DNA of 64,000 nucleotides from Pseudomonas sp. PSB18 (GCF_014596565.1 NZ_NOIN01000008.1:62001-126000), one strand, 5' to 3'; counted from the first letter of the stretch, positions 26,881 through 37,711 are shown. The notes: a model not told the origin generated them from the letters alone. Translations and numbers: made by a program.

Positions 26881-27759
26881 ATGACCGCAATCACCCCACT
26901 CAAGCGCCTGTTGCTGGCAACCGCCGGCCTGGTCCTCACCGCCCACGCCTGGGCCGCCGACCTCACGCTCGACGTCTACAATCCTGGCGAGGCAGCGGTT
27001 TTCCCGGTGACCTCGGTACTGGTCAGCGGCGCAAAGGAGGCGATTCTGGTGGATGCCCAATTCGGCAAATCCCAGGCTGAACAGGTGGTGCAGAAAATCC
27101 GCGCCAGCGGCAAGCAACTGACCGCGATTTATATCAGCCATGGCGACCCGGACTACTATTTCGGCCTGGAAACCCTGACCGCTGCGTTCCCTGAAGCCAA
27201 GGTGCTGGCGTCTGCGCCGACCGTCGAGCACATCAAGCAGACCGTCGACGGCAAGCTTAAATACTGGGGCCCGATCCTGAAGGCCGACGCGCCGGCCAAG
27301 GCGGTCGTGCCCCAGGTGCTCAAGGGCGACAGCCTGATGCTGGAGGGCCAGCGCCTGCAGATCGTCGGCCTCGACGGTCCACAACCGGAGCGCAGTTTCC
27401 TGTGGATTCCATCGATCAAGGCAGTCGTGGGTGGTGTGGTGGTGGCCGAGAACATTCATGTCTGGATGGCCGACACCCAGACGCCGCAGTCCCATAAAGA
27501 CTGGCTGGCGACACTGGCCGGCATTGAGAAGTTGCAGCCGAGCACCGTGATCCCGGGCCATTACCTCGGCCAGAGCACCCGCTCCCTGGCTGCGGTCACC
27601 TTCACCGCCGGCTACATCAAGGCGTTCGACGAAGAGACCGCCCGGGCCAAGGATTCCGCCGCGCTGATCGCGGCCATGAAACAACGTTATCCCTCCCTGG
27701 GCGAAGACAGCTCCCTGGCGCTCAGTGCCAAGGTGGCGAAGGGTGAGATGAAGTGGTGA
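26881..27759 (+). CDS. Secreted MBL-fold metallo-hydrolase
   Basis: A 292-aa metallo-beta-lactamase-fold protein with a signal peptide (MTAITPLKRLLLATAG to AHAWAAD). The first metal motif is altered: it reads SHGDPDYYFG, where HxHxDH is usual, so His-x-Asp replaces the first His-x-His. A later IPGHYLG supplies another His. ATG 26881 is chosen because GGAG lies 6 bases upstream. It probably acts in the periplasm. Substrate unknown. Confidence 0.78.
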   Translation: MTAITPLKRLLLATAGLVLTAHAWAADLTLDVYNPGEAAVFPVTSVLVSGAKEAILVDAQFGKSQAEQVVQKIRASGKQLTAIYISHGDPDYYFGLETLTAAFPEAKVLASAPTVEHIKQTVDGKLKYWGPILKADAPAKAVVPQVLKGDSLMLEGQRLQIVGLDGPQPERSFLWIPSIKAVVGGVVVAENIHVWMADTQTPQSHKDWLATLAGIEKLQPSTVIPGHYLGQSTRSLAAVTFTAGYIKAFDEETARAKDSAALIAAMKQRYPSLGEDSSLALSAKVAKGEMKW

Positions 27760-27788
27760 GGGACTTGTTCTTGTTATGCAGGAGCAAG

Positions 27789-27882
27789 GCCTGTGGGAGC
27801 CAGGCTTGCCCGCGATGAATTTGATGCGGTCTTTCTGAAATCGCGGCGTCTGTATCGCGAGCAAGCTTTGCTCCCACGGGCT
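27789..27882. repeat. Diverged REPIN
   Basis: CTGTGGGAGCCAGGCTTGCC and, inverted, TATCGCGAGCAAGCTTTGCT followed by CCCAC flank about 35 bases. The arms differ at several positions from the main REP type of the window. Confidence 0.75.
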
Positions 27883-27933
27883 TTGTATTCACAACAGTAT
27901 TCTGTCAAACATCGTTAATCACAGGAGAACACC

Positions 27934-28548
27934 ATGAGCAAAATCGCAATCATCGGCGCTACCGGTCGTGCCGGCAGCCAGCTGATGGAAGAAGCCCTGC
28001 GTCGCGGTCACAGCGTGACGGCCATCGCCCGTAACACCGCGAAAATCGGGGAAAGGGCCGGGGTGACCTGCAAGCAACTGGACGTACTGGACAGCGAGGC
28101 GTTGACCGCCGCGGTCGACGGTCACGACGTGGTGATCAGCGCTGCCCACTTTGCCACCGTGCCGGCCGACAAGATCGTCGCGCCGCTGAAGGCCGCCGGG
28201 GTCAAGCGGTTGCTGGTGGTGGGCGGCGCCGGTTCGTTGCTGCTGCCGGACAACAGCCGGGTGATCGACAGCGATGGTTTCCCGCAGGAATACCTCGCCG
28301 AAGCCTCCGCCGGTGCATTGTTCCTGGACGTGCTGCGCAAGGAGCAGGACCTGGACTGGACCTTCCTCTCGCCCTCGGCGGAGTTCGTGGAAACCGGACG
28401 CACCGGCCAATTTCGGGTCGGTAAGGACCACCTGATGTTCGACGCCACCGGGCGCAGCTGGATCAGCTTTGCCGACTACGCCATTGCGATGATCGATGAG
28501 GTGGAAGCACCGCAGTTCTCACGCACGCGCTTCACCGTCGGCTACTGA
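27934..28548 (+). CDS. NAD(P)H-binding atypical short-chain reductase (NmrA/YwnB-like)
   Basis: A 204-aa Rossmann protein. The dinucleotide site GATGRAG is at residues 8-14, and the family pattern LLVVGGAGSLLL is in the middle. Relatives include NmrA-type sensors and flavin- or quinone-reductase-like proteins; the catalytic Tyr-x3-Lys of classical SDRs is not evident. CAGGAGAACACC precedes the ATG. It follows the MBL-fold gene after a REPIN and may be in the same regulon. Function unknown. Confidence 0.82.
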   Translation: MSKIAIIGATGRAGSQLMEEALRRGHSVTAIARNTAKIGERAGVTCKQLDVLDSEALTAAVDGHDVVISAAHFATVPADKIVAPLKAAGVKRLLVVGGAGSLLLPDNSRVIDSDGFPQEYLAEASAGALFLDVLRKEQDLDWTFLSPSAEFVETGRTGQFRVGKDHLMFDATGRSWISFADYAIAMIDEVEAPQFSRTRFTVGY

Positions 28549-28553
28549 TCCGG

Positions 28554-28695
28554 CGCCATCGCGAGCAGGCTCGCTCCCACCATGTTGCGGCCACCCAGGC
28601 CCCTGTGGGAGCGAGCCTGCTCGCGATGGCGGCAGTACAGGCAGCATCACCACACGCTGATCCACCGCTATCGCGAGCAAGCTCGCGCCCACAGG
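28554..28695. repeat. Cluster of three REP elements
   Basis: REP copies in alternating orientation lie at 28554-28580, 28601-28633 and 28664-28695, so one full REPIN plus an extra arm. They fill the gap between the convergent reductase and glpM genes. Confidence 0.85.
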
Positions 28696-28708
28696 GTGCC
28701 GCCAACAT

Positions 28709-29047
28709 TCAGCCGTGGACCCTCACCCAGACACTGACCAGCACCGTCGCCGCCATCAGCCAGGCCACGGCCGCCACGGCCAGTGAAGCCTCGAGGCGCA
28801 TGCGATCGACCATGATGTACAGCGTCGCCAGATACACGAAGTAGGGAATGATCGACCACATGCCGAACACGATGGTGGTCTTCAGGTCGTCCACCGAGCG
28901 GCCCTTGCCGACGATGTAATGGGCGATCAGGGCAAAGGTGGGGAACAACGGCACCAGCCCGGCGATGTAATAGTTTCGGGTCTTGGCGAGCATCGCCAGG
29001 ATCACCACCACCGCCGCGCCGAGCGCCGCCTTGAAAATCAGGTCCAC
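28709..29047 (-). CDS. glpM: GlpM-family membrane protein
   Basis: A 112-aa hydrophobic protein with four predicted membrane helices. The family segment KTRNYYIAGLVPLFPTFALI is at residues 22-41. GlpM was described in P. aeruginosa next to glpD and affects alginate production; its molecular role is unknown. Here it lies 7 kb from glpD, separated from it by the aau/aat genes. Confidence 0.85.
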   Translation of the reverse strand: MDLIFKAALGAAVVVILAMLAKTRNYYIAGLVPLFPTFALIAHYIVGKGRSVDDLKTTIVFGMWSIIPYFVYLATLYIMVDRMRLEASLAVAAVAWLMAATVLVSVWVRVHG

Positions 29048-29064
29048 AGTGTCATCGTCCCCGT

Positions 29065-30389
<1,325 letters not shown>

Positions 30390-30393
<4 letters not shown>

Positions 30394-32294
30394 AGCGGCT
30401 CGGCGGATAAAGGGCTTACCAACGGTAAACTGAGGACAAAGGTGCTGCCACCGCCATCCGGGTGCTCGACATCCAGGTGCCCGCCAGCGGCGGCGGCGAG
30501 GCTCGCCGAGAGCGTCAGGCCCAGGCCCAGGCCTTGTTCGCCGGGTTTGGTGGTGAAGAAGGGCTCGAACAGATGCTTGCGTGTCTCGGGGTCGATGCCA
30601 TGACCGTTGTCCCGTACCCGCAGGCGATATTTTCCATCTTGGGCCTGGCCTTCGAGCCACAGCCGTGGCTCGGGTCGGCCCTGCATGGCGTCCAGTGCAT
30701 TGCCGATCAGGTTCACCAGGATCTGCTCCAGGCGCGTCTGGTCAATCTGCACCTGGATGTCCTCGAAACCGGCATGGACCTGGACATTCTGGCTTTCAAG
30801 GCGAGCGGTCAGCAATAGCTGGGCGGCCTCGACGGCCTTGCCGAGGCTGGCCCGGCCCTTGTCGTCCCCGCGCCGGGCAAAGGAACGCAGGCTGGCGGTG
30901 ATCCGACCCATGCGATCGATCAGTTCGTTGATGGTCCTGAGATTGGCGCTGGCGGTATCCAGCTGGCCGCGCTCCAGGAAGCGCACGGTGTTGCCGGACA
31001 AGGTACGCAGCGCGGCCAGCGGCTGGTTGAGCTCGTGGGCGATGCTGGTGGACATCTGGCCGATGGCGGCCAGTTTGCCAGCCTGTATCAATTCGTCCTG
31101 GGCCCGGCGCAATGTTTCTTCGGCCTGCCGGCGTTCGCGGATCTGGCTCTTGAGCCGATCGTTGCTGGCCCTGAGGTCGGTGGTGCGTTCGGTAATCCGA
31201 CGCTCGAGCTGGCTGTTGGCTTCCTGCAAGGCTTCGCGGGCGGCGAGGCGGGTCGCGATGACTTTGCGCCGTTCGTTCCAGGCGATCAGCAGGAACGCCA
31301 CCAGGGCGAAGGCCACGGCCACCAGGATGCCCTGGTTGATCGATTGGCGCCGCAGATCTTCAAGGGGCGTCAGCAGGGTGAAATTCCACGGCGTGTCGTT
31401 CAAGGGCCGGGTCTGCGAGAGGTAACTGATGGCCTGCTTTTCGGCGGCCACTTCGGTGTTGGCCGGGAACGTCAGTTTCTCCATGCCCTCGGTCAGCCGT
31501 TCCCGGGCCAGGGGGATCAATTCGTTCAGCGGGAACCAGTAGTACTGCAGGCTACGAGCCAGGCGTTCCTTGGTATCGTCACTCAGCGGACGCACGGACT
31601 TGAGTCGTCGTGCCGGGTCGCTGGAGAGGATGATGATGCCGTTCTCGTCGCTGACGAATGCTTCCAGGCGCGCCCGTTGCCAGCGCTCCTCCATGGCTTC
31701 GAGCCGGACCTTGACCACGGCGACGCCGATGATCTTGCCCTGTTGTTCGAGACCATGGGCCAGGTAATAACCCGGCTCGCCGTTGGTGCTGCCGATGCCG
31801 TAGAAACGTCCCGGCTGGCCGCGAACGGCGTTCTGGAAATAGGCACGGAAGGACAGGTCTTCGCCCAGGTAACTGTCGACGTCGCGCCAGTTACTGGTGG
31901 CCATGACCCGGCCGGTAGTGTCCATCACATAGATGGCCCGGCTGCGGCTGCGGCGGTTCAGGCCTTCGAGGTATTCGTTGACGGTCTTGCGATGTTCCGG
32001 TGTCGGGTCGTCGAGCAGTTGCGAGACACTGGATTCAAGCTCCAGCAGGCTGGGCAGGTAGGTGTACTTGCTGATCTCGCTCTCGACCGCACGGGCGTGC
32101 AATTCCAGCTGGCGCTCGCCATTCTCGGCGAGACCGCGAATGCCGTAGTGCTCGCTGATCCAGAAACCAAGGTAACCCAGGCCGATCATCAGCGCGATGA
32201 TCAACGGCGGCAGAAACAGATGGCGGATCAGGCGGGGTTTCACGGCAAGTGATGGCGGCGTCGCGCGATAGAGGGTGGGGTCGCATTTCATCAC
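30390..32294 (-). CDS. aauS: Sensor histidine kinase AauS (DctB-like)
   Basis: A 634-aa membrane kinase. Two transmembrane segments (about 29-49 and 320-340) enclose a large periplasmic double-Cache sensor region. A coiled coil (about 350-400) follows, then the H-box with phospho-His in SIAHELNQPLAAL, and N, G1 and G2 boxes (NLIGNALDAM, VRDNGHGI, GLGLGLTLSASLA). DctB-type kinases sense dicarboxylates; the aat transporter beside it points to acidic amino acids. It is cotranscribed with aauR. Confidence 0.88.
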
Positions 32295-32344
32295 AGAAGC
32301 CTTGGGTCAACCACAACACAAATCCACAAAGCAGCTCCGATCCC

Positions 32345-32437
32345 TTGTGGGAGCGAGCCTGCTCGCGATGAGGCCAGCACAGCCAACGTCGATGTTGAAT
32401 GTCCGTCCGCTTTCGCGAGCAGGCTCGCTCCCACAGG
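32345..32437. repeat. REPIN between aatP and aauS
   Basis: TTGTGGGAGCGAGCCTGCTC and its inverse ending CTCGCTCCCACAGGG flank about 35 bases, 17 bases past the aatP stop codon. Confidence 0.9.
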
Positions 32438-32453
32438 GAGTGGGGCTGAGCTT

Positions 32454-33188
32454 TTAGTGCTGCAGGATTTTCTCAAGGAAGTGCTGCGCACGTTCGGAGC
32501 GGGCGCTGATGTCGCCGAAGAACTCCTCCTTCGGGCAGTCTTCGATGATCTGGCCCTGGTCCATGAAGATCACCCGGTTCGCCACCTTGCGGGCGAAGCC
32601 CATTTCGTGGGTCACGCACATCATGGTCATGCCTTCGTGGGCCAGTTGCACCATCACGTCGAGCACTTCGTTGACCATTTCCGGGTCGAGGGCCGAAGTC
32701 GGTTCGTCGAACAGCATCACCACCGGGTCCATCGCCAGCGCACGAGCAATCGCCACGCGTTGTTGCTGGCCGCCGGAGAGCTGGCCCGGATGCTTGTGGG
32801 CGTGAGCCGAGAGGCCGACCCGATCGAGCAACTGCAAGCCTTTTTTGGTGGCTTCTTCCTTGCTGCGGCCCAGCACCTTGATCTGCGCGATGGTCAGGTT
32901 CTCGGTGATGGTCAGGTGCGGGAACAGTTCGAAGTGCTGGAACACCATGCCCACCCGCGAACGCAGTTTCGGCAGGTTGGTCTTCGGGTCGGCGATGGAC
33001 GTGCCGTCGACCACGATGTCGCCTTTCTGGAACGGCTCCAGGGCGTTCACGCACTTGATCAGGGTGGACTTGCCCGAACCCGACGGACCGCATACCACGA
33101 CCACTTCACCCTTGCTGACCTCGGTGCTGCAATTGGTCAGTACCTGGAAGTCCCCATACCACTTGTTGATGTTCTTGATAGAGATCAT
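32454..33188 (-). CDS. aatP: Acidic amino acid ABC transporter, ATPase AatP
   Basis: A 244-aa GlnQ-type ATPase. Walker A GPSGSGKST, signature LSGGQQQR, Walker B VVMLFDEPTSALD and the switch His in VTHEMGF are all present. It powers uptake of Glu and Asp (and Gln/Asn) with AatJ, AatQ and AatM. Its start overlaps the aatM stop codon by 4 bases. Confidence 0.93.
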   Translation of the reverse strand: MISIKNINKWYGDFQVLTNCSTEVSKGEVVVVCGPSGSGKSTLIKCVNALEPFQKGDIVVDGTSIADPKTNLPKLRSRVGMVFQHFELFPHLTITENLTIAQIKVLGRSKEEATKKGLQLLDRVGLSAHAHKHPGQLSGGQQQRVAIARALAMDPVVMLFDEPTSALDPEMVNEVLDVMVQLAHEGMTMMCVTHEMGFARKVANRVIFMDQGQIIEDCPKEEFFGDISARSERAQHFLEKILQH

Positions 33189-33856
33189 ACGGCGAACCTT
33201 TTTTGCAGACGCTTGACCAGCAGCGAGGCGGCAAAGCTGATTGTGAAGTACACGAGACCTGCGACGATCAGGAACTCATTGGAGCGGCCGATGATGTCGC
33301 CATTGGCTCGCGAAGCATTGAGGAAGTCCACCAGGCCGACGGTGTAGACCAGCGAGGTGTCCTGAAACAGGATGATGCTCTGTTGCAGCAGCAGCGGGGT
33401 CATCTTGCGAAACGCCTGGGGCAGGATGATCAGGCGCATGGTCTGGCCATAATTCATGCCCAGCGCCTGGGCAGCGCCCATCTGGCCCTTGGGGATCGAC
33501 TGTACGCCGGCCCGCACGATTTCGCAGAAGTACGCGGCTTCGAACATCATGAACGCCACGACGCAGGAACCGAACGCACCGATCGGCGTGTCTTCGCCGG
33601 TGATCCAGCGCAGCACGAACGGCACCGCCAGGTAGAACCAGGTGATCACCAGCAGCAGCGGGATCGAGCGGAAGTAGTTGACGTAGGCGCCGGCGATATT
33701 GGACAGCAACTTGTTATGGGACAGGCGCATCAGCGCCAGGATCGTTCCCAGGACGATGCCACCGACCACGCCCAGGACCATCAGCTTGAGGGTCATCACC
33801 ATGCCGTTCCACAGGCCGGGAATGGCCGGAACGACACCACTGAAATCGAATTCCAT
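33185..33856 (-). CDS. aatM: Acidic amino acid ABC transporter, permease AatM
   Basis: A 223-aa HisMQ-type permease with about five membrane helices. The EAA loop is EIVRAGVQSIPKGQMGAAQA, about residues 112-131. It overlaps aatQ by one base and aatP by four, so the three are translationally coupled. It is the partner permease of AatQ. Confidence 0.92.
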   Translation of the reverse strand: MEFDFSGVVPAIPGLWNGMVMTLKLMVLGVVGGIVLGTILALMRLSHNKLLSNIAGAYVNYFRSIPLLLVITWFYLAVPFVLRWITGEDTPIGAFGSCVVAFMMFEAAYFCEIVRAGVQSIPKGQMGAAQALGMNYGQTMRLIILPQAFRKMTPLLLQQSIILFQDTSLVYTVGLVDFLNASRANGDIIGRSNEFLIVAGLVYFTISFAASLLVKRLQKRFAV

Positions 33857-34602
33857 TATTTACCCCCCACGGAGATGAGGCCGGGCACCGCGACTTTCTT
33901 CTCGACCATGCGCATGAGCAGCATCAGGCTCATGTTCAGGGTGAAATAGATCAAGGTCGCCAGGGTGAAGGCTTCGAACAGGTTGGCGGAGAACTCGGCG
34001 GTCTGCTTGGTCTGCGCGAGCAGTTCCATCAGGCCGATCAGCGAGGCCACGGAGGAGTTCTTGAATACGTTGAGGAATTCCGAGGTGAGCGGCGGAATGA
34101 TGATCCGGTAGGCCTGGGGCAGCAGCACGTTCCAGTAGATCTGCGGCAGCTTGAAGCCCATGGCCCGGGCAGCGGATTCCTGGCCGCGTGGCAGCGCCTG
34201 GATACCGGTGCGCACTTGTTCGCAGACCCGGGCGGCGGTGAACAGGCCCAGGCACACAACGACGCTCAGGTAGGCCGAGGTGGTCGGGTTCAGGTCCTGC
34301 TTGTACCATTCCTGCAGGTTTTCCGGCAGCAGGTCGGGGACCAGGAAGTACCAGATGAACAGCTGCACCAACAACGGCACGTTACGGAAAAGCTCCACGT
34401 AGCAGGTGGCGATACCCGACACCAGCCGGTTCGGCACGGTGCGCATCACACCCAGGACCGAGCCCAGCAACAGGGCAATGATCCAGGCCACGACGGCGAT
34501 GGCGATGGTCCAGCCCAGACCGGCGATGTACCAGTCGAGATAAGTCTCGCTGCCCACGCCGGTGGACTTGAAGAACACGCCCCAGTCCCAGTTGTAATTC
34601 AT
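33856..34602 (-). CDS. aatQ: Acidic amino acid ABC transporter, permease AatQ
   Basis: A 248-aa permease. The EAA loop is EQVRTGIQALPRGQESAARA, and a long segment near residues 75-115 differs from AatM. It forms the membrane channel together with AatM. It follows aatJ after about 190 bases that contain a stem-loop, a layout in which the binding protein is usually made in excess. Confidence 0.92.
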   Translation of the reverse strand: MNYNWDWGVFFKSTGVGSETYLDWYIAGLGWTIAIAVVAWIIALLLGSVLGVMRTVPNRLVSGIATCYVELFRNVPLLVQLFIWYFLVPDLLPENLQEWYKQDLNPTTSAYLSVVVCLGLFTAARVCEQVRTGIQALPRGQESAARAMGFKLPQIYWNVLLPQAYRIIIPPLTSEFLNVFKNSSVASLIGLMELLAQTKQTAEFSANLFEAFTLATLIYFTLNMSLMLLMRMVEKKVAVPGLISVGGK

Positions 34603-34748
34603 TAGGGTCTCCCCTCAGATCGTTCGATGTACAGATGCCCGTCTGGGGAAGCTCCGTTCCCGCCCGACCTTGAAGGTCAGGCACACGCGTCCGGCTCGAC
34701 AGCCACCGGTTCGAGTGTTTCCTTATTGTCAGCTGGGAGTGACCATCC

Positions 34749-34773
34749 CCTGAAAGGGCCGGGCCCCTTCAGG
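34749..34773 (-). terminator. Intercistronic stem-loop between aatJ and aatQ
   Basis: CCTGAAAGGGCC (34749-34760) pairs with GGCCCCTTCAGG (34762-34773) with one mismatch. No T-run follows on the minus strand. It is more likely an mRNA-stabilising or attenuating hairpin after the binding-protein cistron than a full terminator. Confidence 0.55.
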
Positions 34774-34794
34774 AGATAAGGTTAGTCAGAAAAC

Positions 34795-35709
34795 TCAGGA
34801 CTTCTTGTCGTCAGCCGCTTTGTCGGTCGGATTGGCGATCAGTGTCTTGAGCTCGTCGCTCATCGGGAAGTTCAGGTTCAGGTTTTTCGGTGGAATCGGC
34901 TGGGTGAACCACTTGTCGTAGATCTTGTTGATCTCGCCCGACGCGTAGGTGGCCTTGATGGCGTCATCCACAGCCTTTTTGAACGGCTCGTCGCCTTTGC
35001 GCATCATGCAGCCGTAGATTTCGTAGGACTGTGGCGTACCAGTGACGGCCCAGTCATCGGCTTTCTTGGCCTTGGCCGCTTCGCCGGCCAGCAGGGCGTC
35101 GTCCATCATGAACGCGACGGCACGACCCGATTCCAGCATCTGGAAGGATTCGCCGTGGTCCTTGGCGGAGATGACGTTCATGCCCATCTGCTTGTCGGCA
35201 TTCATGGCCTTGAGCAGTCGCTCGGAGGTGGTGCCGGCGGTGGTCACGACGTTCTTGCCTTTCAGGTCGTCGAAATCCTTGTACTTGGAATCTTTCTTGG
35301 AGAGCAGGCGGGTACCGATCTCGAAGATGCCAACGGAGAAGTCAACCTGCTGCTGACGCTCGACGTTGTTGGTGGTGGAGCCGCATTCCAGGTCCACGGT
35401 GCCGTTCTGTACCAGTGGGATACGGGTTTGCGAAGTGACCAGGTTGTACTTGACCTGCAGGTTCGGCAGGTCCAGGTCTTTTTTCAGGGCTTCGACGACT
35501 TTCAGCTGGATGTCGTGGGAGTAGCCGACCGGCTTGCCGGAAGCGTCCGCGATGTAGGAGAACGGAATGGAAGCGTCGCGATGCCCGAGCGTGATGACGC
35601 CGGACTCTTTGATCTTTTTCAGCGTGCCGGTCAGTTCGGCAGCGAAAGCTGGAGTGCTGATCAGAGCGACAGCAACGGCTGCGCCCAGGAGATGGGGAAC
35701 GATACGCAT
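34795..35709 (-). CDS. aatJ: Acidic amino acid binding protein AatJ
   Basis: A 304-aa periplasmic binding protein of the GltI type. The signal peptide covers about residues 1-23 (cleavage near AFAAE). The ligand-binding fold includes ITLGHRDASIPFSYI, close to GltI/AatJ proteins, and DLECGSTTNN. It captures glutamate and aspartate for the AatQMP transporter. A sigma54 promoter and two AauR boxes lie upstream. Confidence 0.93.
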   Translation of the reverse strand: MRIVPHLLGAAVAVALISTPAFAAELTGTLKKIKESGVITLGHRDASIPFSYIADASGKPVGYSHDIQLKVVEALKKDLDLPNLQVKYNLVTSQTRIPLVQNGTVDLECGSTTNNVERQQQVDFSVGIFEIGTRLLSKKDSKYKDFDDLKGKNVVTTAGTTSERLLKAMNADKQMGMNVISAKDHGESFQMLESGRAVAFMMDDALLAGEAAKAKKADDWAVTGTPQSYEIYGCMMRKGDEPFKKAVDDAIKATYASGEINKIYDKWFTQPIPPKNLNLNFPMSDELKTLIANPTDKAADDKKS

Positions 35710-35823
35710 CGATGTTTCCTCGACATTGTTTTTTTTATTTCAGCCGGTTCGGCCCTGAGTACTTCGAGTGCCCGGTTGCTCCTGTTGTGTTGGTGCCCAG
35801 GCATTCGTCTCCAGGAGTGTAGA

Positions 35824-35838
35824 GCATGACCCGTGCCA
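35824..35838 (-). promoter_or_regulatory. Sigma54 promoter of aatJQMP
   Basis: On the minus strand TGGCACGGGTCATGC gives the -24 GG and -12 GC exactly ten bases apart, a near-perfect TGGCACG-N4-TTGC match. The predicted start site is about 100 bases upstream of aatJ. Confidence 0.85.
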
Positions 35839-35914
35839 GGCCAGTGAGCCATGGATAACCTATTGTTTTGTATAGGTATTAATGTTTTGTTTCAGGTTTT
35901 TTATGGGGAAATCA

Positions 35915-35959
35915 TCCGGTTAGCCGAACCGACTGCCGGGTCGCGTTCGGAAAACCGAA
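35915..35959 (-). promoter_or_regulatory. Two AauR boxes upstream of aatJ
   Basis: TTCGG-AAAA-CCGAA (35946-35959) matches the AauR consensus TTCGG-N4-CCGAA exactly. TCCGG-TTAG-CCGAA (35915-35928) matches it with one change. They lie 77 to 121 bases upstream of the sigma54 promoter, a typical enhancer distance. Confidence 0.8.
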
Positions 35960-35978
35960 TGCCTTGAATCCGCATCGG

Positions 35979-36073
35979 CCCCGAGGGAGCGAGCCTGCTC
36001 GCGATAGCGGTGTGCCTGAATCAATAGAGGCTGGATGTCCCATCGCTTCGCGAGCAGGCTCGCTCCCACAGGG
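35979..36073. repeat. REPIN between aatJ and glpD
   Basis: CCGAGGGAGCGAGCCTGCTC and its inverse GAGCAGGCTCGCTCCCACAG flank about 40 bases. The first arm has GAGGG where GTGGG is usual. With the aatJ control region this accounts for the 439 bases between aatJ and glpD. Confidence 0.85.
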
Positions 36074-36096
36074 CCGGTGGTGCGATTTCAGACAGC

Positions 36097-36129
36097 AAAA
36101 AGCCCCTGAATCGTTAGATCCAGGGGCTT
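36097..36129 (-). terminator. Intrinsic terminator of glpD
   Basis: AAGCCCCTG (36100-36108) pairs with CAGGGGCTT (36121-36129). Read on the minus strand the stem is followed by a T-run (36097-36100), 20 bases after the glpD stop codon. Confidence 0.8.
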
Positions 36130-36148
36130 CGGTCGAGCAGGCTATCGA

Positions 36149-37687
36149 TCAGGCCGCTTCGATCTTGCGGCGGTTATGGGCGACCTTGTCCAGGTATTGC
36201 TGCAGCTTTTCCTGTTCGGCAGGGGTGGTGAACAAGCCCAGTTTGCTACGGCGCCACAGAATGTCCCGGGCATCGACGGCCCATTCGTCGCTGCACAGAT
36301 AGTCGACTTCCCGAGTGTAGAGGCCAGCCCCAAGCAGCTCGCCCAGGTCGCTCTGGTTGTGTACGCCTTCGAGCATGCGCCAGGTACGGCTGCCGTAGGT
36401 CGTGGCCCAGCGGCGCGCGAGGTCGGTGGGTACCCAGTCGAACTTGTCGCGGATCGCCGAGCACAGTGCCTGCGGGGTGGTCATGTTCTCGCCGCCGGGC
36501 AACGGGGCGTCGGCGGTCCAGCTCGGCTGCATTTGGGTGAAATAGGGGGCCAGTTGCGCCATGGCCGATTCGGCCAGTTTGCGGTAGGTGGTCAGCTTGC
36601 CGCCGAACACCGACAGCAAAGGCGCCTCTTGGCCGCCACCGGAAAGCGCCAGGGTGTAGTCCCGGGTCACGGCCGACGGGTTGTCGGACTCGTCGTTGCA
36701 CAGCGGACGTACACCGGAATAACTGTGCAGGATGTCGTCACGGCTGATCTGTTTCTTGAAGTGGGCATTGACCACATTCAACAGGTAATCGGTTTCGCCG
36801 TCGGTAATCGCTACTTTGGCCGGATCGCCGGTGTATTCGCGGTCGGTCGTGCCGATCAGGGTGAACTGGTTCAGGTAAGGGATGGTGAACACGATGCGCT
36901 GGTCTTCGTTCTGAAGGATATGCGCGTGTTCGCCTTCATAGAGTTTCGGCACGATCACATGGCTGCCCTGGATCAGACGAATACCGTACGGGGATTCCAT
37001 CTTCAGGTCATCGCGAATGAACTTGGCGACCCATGGACCGGCTGCGTTCACCAGCGCCTTGGCGCGGATGGAAAACAGGCTGCCGTCGGCGCGTTCCAGG
37101 TGCAAATGCCACAGTCCATTGCTGCGGCGAGCGTTCACGCAGCGGGTACGGGTGTGGACGTGCGCGCCTTTTTCCCGCGCCGCCATGGCGTTGAGCACCA
37201 CCAACCGTGCATCGTCGACCCAGCAATCGGAATATTCGAAGCCCTTGGTGATTTCGCTTTTCAGCGCGCTGTCGGCACTGAATTTCAAACTCTTGGAGCC
37301 GGCGAGTTGTTCGCGCTTGCCCAGGTGATCGTAAAGGAACAGACCGGCACGAATCATCCAGGCCGGACGCAGGTGCGGACGGTGGGGCAGTACGAAACGC
37401 ATCTGCTTGACGATGTGCGGGGCCTTGGCCAGCAACACCTCGCGCTCGGCCAACGCTTCGCGCACCAGGCGGAATTCATAATGTTCGAGGTAGCGCAGCC
37501 CGCCATGGATCAGCTTGCTGCTGGCCGATGACGTATGGCTGGCCAGGTCGTCCTTTTCGCAAAGGAACACCGAAAGACCGCGACCGGCAGCGTCCGCGGC
37601 AATCCCTACGCCATTGATACCACCGCCAATGACGGCGATGTCGTAGATTTCGGCGATAGGGGGCGTAGGCAACGTGGAGGTGGGCAT
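36149..37687 (-). CDS. glpD: Aerobic glycerol-3-phosphate dehydrogenase GlpD
   Basis: A 512-aa FAD enzyme that oxidises sn-glycerol-3-phosphate to dihydroxyacetone phosphate and feeds electrons to ubiquinone at the inner membrane. The FAD-binding fingerprint DIAVIGGGINGVGIAADA begins near residue 16, with SSKLIHGGLRYLEHYEF after it. ATG 37687 (MPTSTLPTPP) gives the family length and has GAGG about 9 bases upstream; the longer frame to 37711 would start inside the operator region. Two GlpR operators lie just upstream. Confidence 0.95.
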   Translation of the reverse strand: MPTSTLPTPPIAEIYDIAVIGGGINGVGIAADAAGRGLSVFLCEKDDLASHTSSASSKLIHGGLRYLEHYEFRLVREALAEREVLLAKAPHIVKQMRFVLPHRPHLRPAWMIRAGLFLYDHLGKREQLAGSKSLKFSADSALKSEITKGFEYSDCWVDDARLVVLNAMAAREKGAHVHTRTRCVNARRSNGLWHLHLERADGSLFSIRAKALVNAAGPWVAKFIRDDLKMESPYGIRLIQGSHVIVPKLYEGEHAHILQNEDQRIVFTIPYLNQFTLIGTTDREYTGDPAKVAITDGETDYLLNVVNAHFKKQISRDDILHSYSGVRPLCNDESDNPSAVTRDYTLALSGGGQEAPLLSVFGGKLTTYRKLAESAMAQLAPYFTQMQPSWTADAPLPGGENMTTPQALCSAIRDKFDWVPTDLARRWATTYGSRTWRMLEGVHNQSDLGELLGAGLYTREVDYLCSDEWAVDARDILWRRSKLGLFTTPAEQEKLQQYLDKVAHNRRKIEAA

Positions 37688-37711
37688 CGGCTGGCCTCGG
37701 TTTTCTTTCAT

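Noticed and set aside
28554..28695. Repeat cluster that could be read as a small CRISPR array
   Set aside because: The units are REP palindromes in alternating orientation with unequal spacers, and no cas gene is near.
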